From contig CAXUDB010000001.1 of assembly GCA_964249755.1 (NCBI GenBank), positions 1,488,001-1,552,000 on the forward strand: a stretch of DNA of 64,000 nucleotides. The letters are read 5' to 3'. How positions within the stretch are numbered: the stretch's first letter is position 1; each line of letters begins with the position of its first letter. The position numbers were made by a program, and so were the translations under genes. Shown piece after piece: positions 1-8,566 of this stretch. The notes beneath the pieces are model-generated. The model saw nothing but the letters and a program-made list of their open reading frames with translations, made no database searches and was not told where the DNA came from. This stretch comes from Ilyomonas sp964249755. Lineage in GTDB: Bacteria > Bacteroidota > Bacteroidia > Chitinophagales > Chitinophagaceae.

Positions 1-2156
1 AGGGCTTCTACATCGAGGTTTGTCCTTAGTTTGCCGCTCAGCTTCATATCGCGGATGGTAGATAATGCCAGGTAAGGATTGATGGCAGTTGCCCCAAACC
101 CAATGAGGCAGGCAAAATGATGGACTTCCCATACGTCGCCGGCTTCCACCACAAGTCCCACTTGTCCGCGCATTCCCTTCCGGATAAGATGATGATGCAC
201 GGCTGACACTGCAAGCAGCGAAGGAATGGGAGCGTGGTCGCTGTCAATAGCACGGTCGGTTAATATCAGCACTTCAAAACCATCTTCCACGGCATCTACG
301 GCATAGCGGCAAAGCCTGTCTAACCCCGCCTGCAGTGCGCCGGGTTTTCCATTCGCACGGAAATAAGTTTGTAGTGTTTTTGCCTGAAAAATACCGGTGT
401 CTATGCTGCGTAGTTTTTCAAGCTCGTGGTTGTTTAATATGGGATGTTTTAAAGCTACGCAGTGACAGGTAAGCGGATCTTCCACCAGCAGGTTTCCATT
501 GTTGCCTACGAAGGTTGCCAGCGACATAATCATGCGCTCGCGGATGGGATCAATTGGTGGATTGGTTACCTGCGCAAACAACTGCTTGAAGTAGCTGGAA
601 AGATGCTGCGGCTGATCGCTCAACACGGCCAGCGGCGTATCTGTTCCCATTGAGCCGATGGGTTCTTTGCCTTCAATAGCCATGGGTGAGATAATAGTCT
701 CTAAGTCTTCGGTGGTGTAACCAAATGCCTTTTGATATTTGAAGATTTGATCGCTTTCTAAGTGCGTGAACTGCACTCTTGGCTCGGGCAGTTCTTCCAG
801 TTGAATTTTGTATTTATTCAGCCACTCGCTGTAAGGCTTTTGCGAGCAGATGCTTCCTTTTAATTCTTCATCGGAAATAATTCTTCCCGCTTCCATATCT
901 ACCACGAACATCTTGCCGGGCTGTAGCCTGCCAAATTCTTTTACCATCTCAGGCTTTACGGGTAGTACGCCGCTTTCTGATGCCATGATAACGCGGTCGT
1001 CTGTTGTAACACAATAGCGGGACGGACGGAGACCATTTCTGTCTAATGTAGCACCGATGATTTTACCATTGGTAAATGAAATGGATGCCGGACCATCCCA
1101 GGGTTCAGTAAGGCAGGCATGGTACTCATAAAACGCCTGCTTAACCGGATCCATTTTATCGTTGCCATCCCAGGCTTCAGGTATCAGCATCATCATCACA
1201 TGTGGCAGCGAGCGACCACAAAGTGTGAGCAGTTCAATTACATTATCTAAACAAGCTGAGTCGGACTGATTGTTGAAAACAACCGGCAACAGCATATCCA
1301 TTTCTTCCTTGGAAAAATAAGGCGACATAAAGCCGCTCTCGCTACTGCGAAGCCAGTTCAGGTTGCCTTGCAGTGTATTGATTTCACCATTATGTGCAAT
1401 GAAACGAAATGGCTGCGCGAGGTTCCAGGATGGGAATGTGTTAGTGGCAAACCGCGAGTGTATCAACCCGAAAGCAGACACAACTCTCTTATTACTTAGA
1501 TCGGGAAAATAACCCCGCACCTGATCGCTTGTAAGCTGGCCTTTATACACCACTGTTTTGTAGGACAACGAAGCGATATAAAAAGCAGTTGTGCCAATGC
1601 GAACCGTGTTGTAAATGGTGTGCGAAGCATAGTTGCGCAGCACAAATAATTTGCGCTCAAAGGCGTCAGGATCGGAGATGTGATCGGGGCAGGCTATGAA
1701 CACCTGTTCCATTTCAGGCTCTGCACTTAAGGCGGTAAAGCCGATGCCTTCTGTGTTCACGGGCACACTGCGGTAAGTGAGAATTTCAAGCCCTAATTTT
1801 TCCGCAGAGCGATTAAGAATATCACGGCATTCTTCTCGCTGGCGAATGTCTTTCGGAAAGAAAATAACACCCACACCATAGCGTCCATAAGAAGGTAGAT
1901 GAACACCTCCTTTGATGCATTCATCAAAGAAAAACTCATGTGGCATTTGCAGCATCAAACCCGCACCATCGCCGGTATTACTCTCGCAGCCGCAAGCGCC
2001 TCTGTGGCCCATGTTCTCCAAAACGGTAAGTGCATCTGAAATGATGCGGTGCGATTTATTGCCTTTAATATTGGCAACAAACCCAATGCCGCAGGCGTCA
2101 TGCTCATACGCAGGATCATACAAACCCTCGCTCTTCTGGTGGTCAGCAACATTCAT
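1..2156 (-). CDS. gltB: Glutamate synthase large subunit, N-terminal part (runs off the window)
   Basis: This is the large chain of GOGAT, which makes glutamate from glutamine and 2-oxoglutarate in the cytoplasm. Translating from ATG 2154-2156 gives a short propeptide and then EHDACGIGF. Cys22 is therefore the expected N-terminal nucleophile of the class II glutamine amidotransferase domain, exposed after propeptide removal. Typical GltB blocks follow: GHRGACGCESNTGDGAG, LIHSRFATNTFPSW, AHNGEINTLQGN and DRNGLRPSRYC. The central domain then starts and is cut off at base 1 after about 718 codons. The FMN/Fe-S synthase domain and any gltD must lie outside the window. The frame is intact throughout. 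Identity is very secure; only the 3' end is unknown. Confidence 0.96.
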   Translation of the reverse strand, partial: MNVADHQKSEGLYDPAYEHDACGIGFVANIKGNKSHRIISDALTVLENMGHRGACGCESNTGDGAGLMLQMPHEFFFDECIKGGVHLPSYGRYGVGVIFFPKDIRQREECRDILNRSAEKLGLEILTYRSVPVNTEGIGFTALSAEPEMEQVFIACPDHISDPDAFERKLFVLRNYASHTIYNTVRIGTTAFYIASLSYKTVVYKGQLTSDQVRGYFPDLSNKRVVSAFGLIHSRFATNTFPSWNLAQPFRFIAHNGEINTLQGNLNWLRSSESGFMSPYFSKEEMDMLLPVVFNNQSDSACLDNVIELLTLCGRSLPHVMMMLIPEAWDGNDKMDPVKQAFYEYHACLTEPWDGPASISFTNGKIIGATLDRNGLRPSRYCVTTDDRVIMASESGVLPVKPEMVKEFGRLQPGKMFVVDMEAGRIISDEELKGSICSQKPYSEWLNKYKIQLEELPEPRVQFTHLESDQIFKYQKAFGYTTEDLETIISPMAIEGKEPIGSMGTDTPLAVLSDQPQHLSSYFKQLFAQVTNPPIDPIRERMIMSLATFVGNNGNLLVEDPLTCHCVALKHPILNNHELEKLRSIDTGIFQAKTLQTYFRANGKPGALQAGLDRLCRYAVDAVEDGFEVLILTDRAIDSDHAPIPSLLAVSAVHHHLIRKGMRGQVGLVVEAGDVWEVHHFACLIGFGATAINPYLALSTIRDMKLSGKLRTNLDVEA

Positions 2157-2537
2157 AACTAAGCAATTTAAGACGTAAACAAAAAGGCAGGCAATGGGCT
2201 AAAAATAGATAAAAAATTTAAACGTTTTCACTAACAACTGGTAGTTAAAAACAAAAGAGAAATTTCAAGCCTTAATAGCATGTTCCTTTAGGTTTGACAA
2301 ATACCAATGAGCGGCTCTTTTTTTAAAAATTTTTCATTTAACTCCGCTTTCTGCAAGCGATATTTTGATGTCGTTTAAAAAACAGACATTTGATGCCGGG
2401 AATGAAAGGGTGCAAAACAATTGCAGGACTGTTACCGTTTTTAATGTAATCTTTTATTGCTGCCGGCGTAGCAGACCGATTTGCACAAAGGGTTTACTCT
2501 TGCTTAATCTTATATCTTTACCGCCATTTTTTAGGGA
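2157..2537. other. Intergenic space between divergent gltB and dxr
   Basis: This 381-bp, AT-rich space separates two divergent genes and should carry both promoters. I see no convincing coding frame or strong hairpin. TATCTTTA at 2513-2520 resembles a Bacteroidota -7 element for dxr, but no well-spaced -33 TTTG is present, so I do not call a promoter. Confidence 0.5.
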
Positions 2538-3695
2538 ATGAATAAAAAAAGAATCGCCATATTCGGCTCTACAGGCTCCATCGGGAAGCAGGCTTTGGAA
2601 GTGATAGAAACACACTCCGATTTGTTCAGCGTAGAAATTTTAACCGCACATACCAACCATGATTTATTAATACAACAGGCAAAAAAATATCAACCGAATA
2701 TTGTTGTGATTGCCGATGATAAAAAATACACTCTCGTAAAAGAAGCCCTCGCGAAAGAGCCCATTAAAGTGTTTGCCGGTGAAGAAGCGTTGAACGATGT
2801 GGCTTCGATGGATACTTACGATTTGATGCTGGCTGCCATTGTGGGTTATGCGGGTTTGCAATCTACCTTAAATGCTATAGATGCCGGTAAAATTATTGCC
2901 TTGGCAAACAAAGAAACTTTAGTAGTGGCCGGCGATATTGTGATGCACAAAGCTTTTGAGAAGAAGGTGCCGGTGATACCGGTTGACAGCGAGCACTCCG
3001 CCATTTTTCAATGCTTAATTGGAGAAGGAAGAAATAAAATTGAAAAGATTGTTTTAACTGCCAGTGGCGGACCTTTCCGGGGTAAAAAGCCTAACTATCT
3101 GGTGAACGTAAAACGCGATCATGCGCTACAGCATCCCAACTGGAGCATGGGCGCCAAAATATCTATTGATTCGGCTACGCTGATGAACAAAGGGCTGGAA
3201 ATGATAGAAGCCAAATGGCTGTTTAACCTCGACCCGAAGCAGGTGGAAGTGGTGGTGCATCCGCAAAGCATCATCCACAGTATGGTGCAATTTGAGGACG
3301 GCAGCATCAAAGCGCAGATGGGATTGCCCGATATGAAATTACCTATTCAATACGCATTGAGTTTTCCGCGCAGAATTGAAAGCAAGTTTCCCCGCTACGA
3401 CTTTAAGAAGCCCGCCGAGCTTACGTTTGAAGAGCCGGATACAAAGACTTTCCGCAACTTGTTGTTAGCAATTGAAGCATTGAACAAAGGTGGCAATATG
3501 CCTTGTATTTTGAATGCTGCCAATGAGATTGCAGTATACGCTTTTCTACGCAACCGCATTGGTTTTCTCGACATACAGGAAGTGGTGGAAAGAGCCATGA
3601 ACAAAGTGGATTTTATAGAGCATCCTACGCTGGAAGAATACTTCTACACTGATGGCGAAACGCGGAGCTATGCGGCTTCGATGATACAGATGTAA
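2538..3695 (+). CDS. dxr: 1-deoxy-D-xylulose 5-phosphate reductoisomerase
   Basis: This cytoplasmic enzyme makes 2-C-methyl-D-erythritol 4-phosphate, the first committed step of the MEP isoprenoid pathway. The 385 residues match the family length. The NADPH-binding loop GSTGSIG is at residues 10-16. LANKET follows near 125, then the metal-binding stretch VDSEHSAIFQ (Asp149, Glu151) and NKGLEMIEAKW (Asn216, Lys217, Glu220), which contacts substrate and metal. HPQSIIHSMVQFEDGS follows, and the family's C-terminal helical domain is present. The start is ATG 2538, shortly after TTAGGGA. rseP follows 143 bp downstream on the same strand, a common pairing in Bacteroidota. All catalytic residues I can check are present. 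Confidence 0.97.
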   Translation: MNKKRIAIFGSTGSIGKQALEVIETHSDLFSVEILTAHTNHDLLIQQAKKYQPNIVVIADDKKYTLVKEALAKEPIKVFAGEEALNDVASMDTYDLMLAAIVGYAGLQSTLNAIDAGKIIALANKETLVVAGDIVMHKAFEKKVPVIPVDSEHSAIFQCLIGEGRNKIEKIVLTASGGPFRGKKPNYLVNVKRDHALQHPNWSMGAKISIDSATLMNKGLEMIEAKWLFNLDPKQVEVVVHPQSIIHSMVQFEDGSIKAQMGLPDMKLPIQYALSFPRRIESKFPRYDFKKPAELTFEEPDTKTFRNLLLAIEALNKGGNMPCILNAANEIAVYAFLRNRIGFLDIQEVVERAMNKVDFIEHPTLEEYFYTDGETRSYAASMIQM

Positions 3696-3838
3696 GTATT
3701 TCCTAAAACTGATGAACATCTTCTGCCGCAAACGGGAATGCAGTATTATTGCAGTTGCATCATTTTTCATTTTCAAATTACAAACAAAGTTTTCGTGGTT
3801 TGTATTTGTACAGACCGCATTGAATTTACCCAGAACAA

Positions 3839-5191
3839 ATGACGACATTATTAGCCATAGACTGGAGTGTAGTGGGAACTAAAGCGCTTCAGTTCATCCT
3901 CGCCTTTTCCATTTTAGTTACGCTTCACGAATTAGGGCATTTCCTGACAGCACGTCTCTTCAAATGCCGCGTAGAAAAGTTCTACCTGTTCTTCAATCCC
4001 TGGTTTTCGCTATGGAAAAAGAAGATTGGCGAAACTGAATACGGCATTGGCTGGGTGCCGTTTGGGGGCTATGTGAAAATTTCCGGCATGATAGACGAAA
4101 GCATGGATAAAGAGCAGATGAAACTGCCACCTCAGCCATATGAGTTTCGCGCCAAGCCAGCCTGGCAACGATTGATCATTATGACGGGCGGCGTGATTGT
4201 GAATGTAATTCTTGCCATTGTTTTGTTCATTTTCATTACCAATAAATGGGGCGAAGAATACTTGCCACCGCAAAACATGACCTGGGGTATTCATGCTGAT
4301 TCGCTCGGCAGAAGGATAGGATTGCAGGATGGAGATAAAATTGTTTCGATAGACAATAAAACGATTGAAAATTTCAATGCGATCCCAAAAAGTATCATAT
4401 TAAACAATGCCAAAACATTGCAGGTAGAAAGAAACGGACAACGAATTAATCTCACTATTCCCGAACATTTTGGCAGCGAACTGAATGCAAACAAAGCATT
4501 GGGTTTTGTAGATATCCGCTTTCCCGTAATTGTAGATTCGGTAGATAAAACCAAAGCGAATTTTCTACAAAATAAGTTGCAAAAAGGTGATAAACTTCTT
4601 GCCATCAATGGCCGCTCGTTTTCTTATTTCAATGAATTCGATAGCCTGAAAAAGCCTTACAAAAACAAACCTGTTGTTCTTACAGCCTTGCGCGGAAGCG
4701 ACACCGTTCAGGTGCGTGCAAAGCTTAACGATAATGCCTCGGTTGGCTTTGCGCCGAATGTCAGATTATTCAAGACCGTAAAACATGATTATACCTTTGC
4801 CGAAGCCATTCCTGTAGGCTTTAATAAATGCTGGGAAACGCTCGGTAACTACATCGCCGGCATCCGCCAGATTTTTGCCGGGAAAGTAAAAGCCAGCGAT
4901 AGCTTAGGAAGTGTAATGAGCATTGGCAACGCCTTCTCCGGCGACCTTGCCGACTGGCAGGGTTTCTGGACATTGACTGCCATTTTTTCCATCATCCTTG
5001 CGTTCATGAACATCTTGCCCATTCCTGCATTGGATGGCGGGCATGCCTTGTTTACTTTGGTGGAAATGATCACCGGCCGCAAACCCAGCGACAAGTTTAT
5101 GGAGTACGCCCAAATGGTGGGTATGGTGCTGCTGCTTACGCTAATGGCATATGCGCTGGGACTGGATATGTGGCGGTATATCTTTAAATAA
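3839..5191 (+). CDS. rseP: Site-2 zinc metalloprotease RseP (M50 family)
   Basis: This inner-membrane intramembrane protease cleaves anti-sigma factors and remnant signal peptides. In 450 residues the zinc motif HELGH is at 30-34 within the first membrane helix. A PDZ-containing periplasmic region follows (two blocks, roughly 150-320), and the C-terminal helix carries NILPIPALDGGH with the third zinc ligand Asp near 399. A second transmembrane helix, ITNKWG preceded by VNVILAIVLFIF, lies at about 115-137. Length and domain order match RseP/YaeL. It starts at ATG 3839 and is probably transcribed with or just after dxr. The anti-sigma substrate is not in the window. Confidence 0.95.
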   Translation: MTTLLAIDWSVVGTKALQFILAFSILVTLHELGHFLTARLFKCRVEKFYLFFNPWFSLWKKKIGETEYGIGWVPFGGYVKISGMIDESMDKEQMKLPPQPYEFRAKPAWQRLIIMTGGVIVNVILAIVLFIFITNKWGEEYLPPQNMTWGIHADSLGRRIGLQDGDKIVSIDNKTIENFNAIPKSIILNNAKTLQVERNGQRINLTIPEHFGSELNANKALGFVDIRFPVIVDSVDKTKANFLQNKLQKGDKLLAINGRSFSYFNEFDSLKKPYKNKPVVLTALRGSDTVQVRAKLNDNASVGFAPNVRLFKTVKHDYTFAEAIPVGFNKCWETLGNYIAGIRQIFAGKVKASDSLGSVMSIGNAFSGDLADWQGFWTLTAIFSIILAFMNILPIPALDGGHALFTLVEMITGRKPSDKFMEYAQMVGMVLLLTLMAYALGLDMWRYIFK

Positions 5192-5220
5192 ACGGTATTG
5201 AAATAAACGCTCAGTTAGTA

Positions 5221-5277
5221 AAAACGCCGTGATATATTTATTATCATTTTGTATGAAAAAATATATCACGGCGTTTT
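5221..5277. repeat. 19-bp perfect inverted repeat enclosing the start codon of the next gene
   Basis: The left arm AAAACGCCGTGATATATTT (5221-5239) and right arm AAATATATCACGGCGTTTT (5259-5277) are exact reverse complements separated by 19 nt. The loop holds ATG 5253, the likely start of the following hydrolase gene, and the right arm encodes its first signal-peptide residues. The stem ends in a T-rich run, so it also reads as a terminator for rseP. It could act as terminator, translation-blocking hairpin or operator. Confidence 0.85.
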
Positions 5278-6374
5278 CTTTTTTGCTCATCATTCAAGCT
5301 GTTCCCGCGCAACGCATCAACAAAAGAAGTTGGGTACAGACTGACTCTTTGTTACGAACTGTTTATGCTGATTCGCTGCCTGGCATTGCTGTCGGTATTT
5401 TACAAAAAGGGTCGCCTCCTTTCGAAAAAAGCTATGGCATAAGCAGTACTGAAAGTAAAGAAAAAATAACTTCTCTCACCAATTTTAATATCGCTTCGCT
5501 CACCAAGCAGTTCACTGCAATGGCGGTGCTGCAACTGGAAGAACAAGGCAGACTTTCCTTGTCTGATAAGCTCAACCGATTCTTTCCCCACATGAACCCT
5601 AAGGTGGCTGATAACATTAATCTTCAGCAACTGCTGACGCATACATCCGGCATCCCTGATCATTACGGTTTTATTGACACCAAAGGAATGAAACATGCGC
5701 ACAATAAGGACGTATATGAAGCCATTAAAAACGTTGACTCACTTTACTTCCCACCCGGCACTCAATTTCGCTACAGCAACACCGGTTATTGCCTGCTGGC
5801 TTTGGTGATTGAGAAAGCAAGCGGCCTATCTTACAATGAGTACATGCAGAAAAATATTTTTGCTAAAGCAGGCATGTCTCATACACTCATCTGGAATGAG
5901 CAGATAAACAGTAAGCATTCCGCAACCGGCTATGATAAAGACAGCACAACCGGAACATTCATCCCGTCCGGCGCTGAGGAACATATCTTTTTTTCTACCG
6001 AAGGTGATGGCGGGGTGTATACTTCTATTCACGATTATTTGCTTTGGATAAAGGCGTTAAATGAAGGAAAAGTTTTCACTAAAGCGATGGTTGATAAAGC
6101 CAGATCAATCGAATATGTCATTGACGCCAAGCAGAAGCTGGGCTATGGTTTCGGATGGTTTGCAGATGAAAGTAAAAGCGACAAAAAAGTATATCATAGC
6201 GGCGATAACGGCGGCTTCCGCACCTATAGTTTCACCCTTCCAGATCAGGACTTCGCCATTGTTATTTTTTCAAACCGCTCCGACATTGCTGTGGAAGACA
6301 TCGTTGAAAAGATCTATCACCTGATTTATCCAAACAGGACGCCTTTTATAAAGGTTGAAGTGTTGACATCGTAA
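5253..6374 (+). CDS. Secreted serine hydrolase, beta-lactamase/penicillin-binding-protein fold (class C-like)
   Basis: The protein is predicted to be a periplasmic or secreted serine hydrolase of the beta-lactamase/esterase/D-aminopeptidase superfamily. From ATG 5253 it has 373 residues with a signal peptide ending near AVPAQ. The nucleophile motif is S-L-T-K at 82-85. The second motif is Y-S-N in FRYSNTGY, and the third is HSG in YHSGDNGGFRTY, replacing KTG as in many esterase-like members. An upstream ATG at 5229 would add eight residues, MIYLLSFC, before MKKYITAF and is less likely. The substrate cannot be told from sequence; beta-lactam resistance should not be assumed. The start lies inside the loop of a 19-bp inverted repeat. 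It converges on a SurA-like gene across a shared terminator. Confidence 0.85.
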   Translation: MKKYITAFSFLLIIQAVPAQRINKRSWVQTDSLLRTVYADSLPGIAVGILQKGSPPFEKSYGISSTESKEKITSLTNFNIASLTKQFTAMAVLQLEEQGRLSLSDKLNRFFPHMNPKVADNINLQQLLTHTSGIPDHYGFIDTKGMKHAHNKDVYEAIKNVDSLYFPPGTQFRYSNTGYCLLALVIEKASGLSYNEYMQKNIFAKAGMSHTLIWNEQINSKHSATGYDKDSTTGTFIPSGAEEHIFFSTEGDGGVYTSIHDYLLWIKALNEGKVFTKAMVDKARSIEYVIDAKQKLGYGFGWFADESKSDKKVYHSGDNGGFRTYSFTLPDQDFAIVIFSNRSDIAVEDIVEKIYHLIYPNRTPFIKVEVLTS

Positions 6375-6406
6375 AAGCAGAAAGCTTCGCTTCCGCCAGG
6401 CAACAA

Positions 6407-6441
6407 AAAAGGTGAGAAGCTGTTCTAACTTCTCACCTTTT
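6407..6441. terminator. Bidirectional intrinsic terminator between convergent genes
   Basis: AAAAGGTGAGAAG (6407-6419) and CTTCTCACCTTTT (6429-6441) form a perfect 13-bp stem with a 9-nt loop. The A-tract and T-tract ends let it work for both the hydrolase (plus) and the SurA-like gene (minus). Confidence 0.85.
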
Positions 6442-6458
6442 CACTATTTGCTTCTCGC

Positions 6459-7832
6459 TTATTTATTACTTGCCAAATTAGCCGCATCCCACCAGTCTTT
6501 AATGCTGCTGCAGCCTGCATATCCTTTGTCTATGTTGATGTAATAGGTAGGAATATGATCTTTAAACCACTTCTCCAACACCAGCATTTTCTTTTGCTCT
6601 AACGCCATCTTCTGAATCCGGTCGTAATCATCCTTCATGTTCATCACGTGGGGTTCGGTACGGCTCTTAAAATTAATAATCCGCACCGCCTGCATACCGC
6701 GTTCGTCGGTATAAGCAAAAGCTTTCGAAACGTCGCCCGGTTTCAGATTCTTCAGTTGCACCACCAGGTCTTTATCCAGTTGGTCAATGGTTACATCGGG
6801 CGATCCATCCGGTGCCGTTACTGCACCGCCGGTAAATTTGCTGTTATCATCATCACTGTATTTATTCACCGCCGTGCTGAACGACATTTTATTACTCACA
6901 ATATCGCTGCGCACGCTATCCAGCCGTGCTTTCGCCATGTCCACTTCCGCTGCGGTTACAGGCGGGATAATCAATATGTGGCGCACAATGGCATCATCGC
7001 CCGCACGGCTCACCATTTGGATGATGTGCAAACCAAACTTACTCTTCACCACCGGTGAAATTTGCCCTTCTTTCAACCGCCAGATGGCTTGCATAAAAGC
7101 AGGGTCCCATTGTTTATCGTTGCGGTTCACATTGTATTGCCCGCCGTTCTCTTTCACGGCCGGGTCCTGCGAGTAGATGCGTGCAAGGTCTCCAAACTTC
7201 TTAGCGCCGCTTTCCACCTGGTGCTTCAAGTCGAGAAGCTGCGTAGCCACATATTCTTCCACATCCTTGTTGGCTTTCGGCATCAGAACTATCTGGCTCA
7301 CCTGCAGGTTGCTTTCAAAATAAGGCAGGCTGTCTTTTGGTATTTTATTAAAGAAGTCTTTTACTTCCGTCGGCGTCATCTTCACATTGTCCAAGATCTT
7401 GCTGCGCATCTGGTTAGCCAACTGCCGCTCTTTAAACGGTCCGCGGTTGTCTTCCTTTATCTGGTAGATGGTTTTGCCGGCAATCTGCTCCAGCGCGTCC
7501 TTGCCACCTGATTGTTGGATGAAGTAACGAACCTGATTATCCAGCAATGCATCCAGGTCTTCTTCCGATATCGGCAGCGAGTCTTTCTCTGCCTGCAGCA
7601 CCAGCGCTTTTTGTATCAGTTGCCCTTCTAGGAAAGCACATTCCGGGTTCGGCGGCAGGCTCGAATCCTGACCTTGGCGTTTATAATCTGCAATCGCATT
7701 TACAATATCACTTTGCAGAATAATTTTATCGCCTACCTGTGCAATAATTTTATCTGCAATCACCTTTTGCTGTTGCTGCGCCATCGCACCCGCACTGCAC
7801 AACACCAGCGAGAAAAACAAAACTTTCTTCAT
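6459..7832 (-). CDS. SurA-like periplasmic peptidyl-prolyl isomerase/chaperone (two parvulin domains)
   Basis: The likely role is folding and delivery of outer-membrane proteins in the periplasm. From ATG 7832 the 457-residue product has a signal peptide (MKKVLFFSLVLCSAGAMA). A SurA_N-like helical region covers about 25-170 (IAQVGDKIILQSDIVNAI, typical of the family). The first rotamase domain follows (SQIVLMPKAN to KFGLHIIQM), then a second (VRHILIIPPV to ERGMQAVRI). A C-terminal helix carries EKWFKDHIPTYYINI. An in-frame ATG at 7853 would add MRLLMFC and is less likely to be the start. Its place beside other envelope genes fits but does not prove the role. The gene symbol surA is withheld because Bacteroidota often carry several such paralogues. 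Confidence 0.9.
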   Translation of the reverse strand: MKKVLFFSLVLCSAGAMAQQQQKVIADKIIAQVGDKIILQSDIVNAIADYKRQGQDSSLPPNPECAFLEGQLIQKALVLQAEKDSLPISEEDLDALLDNQVRYFIQQSGGKDALEQIAGKTIYQIKEDNRGPFKERQLANQMRSKILDNVKMTPTEVKDFFNKIPKDSLPYFESNLQVSQIVLMPKANKDVEEYVATQLLDLKHQVESGAKKFGDLARIYSQDPAVKENGGQYNVNRNDKQWDPAFMQAIWRLKEGQISPVVKSKFGLHIIQMVSRAGDDAIVRHILIIPPVTAAEVDMAKARLDSVRSDIVSNKMSFSTAVNKYSDDDNSKFTGGAVTAPDGSPDVTIDQLDKDLVVQLKNLKPGDVSKAFAYTDERGMQAVRIINFKSRTEPHVMNMKDDYDRIQKMALEQKKMLVLEKWFKDHIPTYYINIDKGYAGCSSIKDWWDAANLASNK

Positions 7833-7990
7833 ACAAAACATAAGTAGCCTCAAAAATAAGTGCTCCCATGCAGCCCTATGGTTAAGGCAATCCTTTTAAC
7901 AAACAAATAAACCGGGGTTATTGGTAATGGTTAATCGTCAATTGTTAATCTCACTACTTAATACTACTACTTACTACTTACTACTTACCT

Positions 7991-8160
7991 CGTACATCAC
8001 ACATCCAACATCGAATGGGGCAGTCGCCGTTCCTTTTCCTTCTCAGCTTCGGTTCCGGCTGTTGCGCAGTACTGCGGCACAAGGCTCGCGCCCAAACCTT
8101 CACCGCGGTACTCACGCACATCCGGCAGCCCATCGGCAGGAGAATATCCATCGGGCATTC
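7991..8160 (+). repeat. Dispersed repeat, copy 1 (inverted relative to copy 2 at 21196-21374)
   Basis: This segment matches the reverse complement of 21196-21374 over about 150-170 bp with scattered differences. Shared blocks in the same order include CGTACATC, GGGGCAGTC, GGTTCCGGCTG, GCAGTACTGCG, CGCGCCCAAA, GCGGTACTC, CACATCCGGCAGCCC and AGAATATC. Simple TACTTACTAC repeats precede it and a 21-bp phased array follows it. It has no convincing coding frame and no transposase, so I call it an intergenic repeat of unknown function. Confidence 0.8.
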
Positions 8161-8182
8161 CAGGGCACAAGCCTGCTAAAAA

Positions 8183-8400
8183 GCCGTAATCAGCCACTAA
8201 AAACCCGCTGTAACCCTCTTTTTACCCGTTCACAACCACAAAAAACCTGCTTAGAGCGCCTTTAAACCCGCTTGAAACGCAATTAAAGGCGCTTTTAGCG
8301 GCAAAAAACCCGATCAAACCGCATTTAAACCCGCTTTTAACGGGTTTAATCCTGCTCCAGGCATAGGGAACAGCACTTTTACTTCCAAAAAACCGCGTGC
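8183..8400. repeat. Degenerate tandem array, exact 21-bp period (CCCGCT type)
   Basis: A CCCG/CCTG-type core preceded by an A/T tract recurs at 8183, 8204, 8225, 8246, 8267, 8288, 8309, 8330 and 8351, always 21 bp apart. Weaker units lie at 8372 and 8393. Units diverge a lot, but the phase never slips. The A/T tracts (AAAAA, TTTA, TTTAAA) fall on one helical face if DNA has 10.5 bp per turn. The frames are interrupted by stop codons, so it is probably not coding. Confidence 0.8.
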
Positions 8401-8514
8401 TAAGCGCCGGGTTAAATGAATGCTGCAGGATGAAGCCGATATGATACCAACTACTATAACCTGATGATTGGTTGTGGTTGTTTTACAGTCAATCAATACT
8501 CCTTTCCGTCATTT

Positions 8515-8546
8515 TTTCATTCTCCCAAAATCTCCCTCTACATTTA
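8515..8546 (+). promoter_or_regulatory. Possible Bacteroidota-type promoter for the GH65 gene
   Basis: TTTC (8515-8518) and TACATTTA (8539-8546) lie 20 bp apart. They resemble the -33 TTTG / -7 TAnnTTTG pattern of the Bacteroidota primary sigma factor with one mismatch each. The spacing to ATG 8567 is suitable. This is weak evidence. Confidence 0.3.
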
Positions 8547-8566
8547 CACCCTAACAGCTTTGCAAT

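Noticed and set aside
5253..6374. Calling the gene a beta-lactamase resistance gene
   Set aside because: The SxxK, YxN and HxG motifs occur in many esterases and peptidases of the same fold; substrate cannot be read.
7921..8265. Plus-strand 114-residue frame and the related minus-strand frame at 21149-21532
   Set aside because: They share peptide words only because the underlying DNA is the dispersed repeat; composition and starts are not gene-like.
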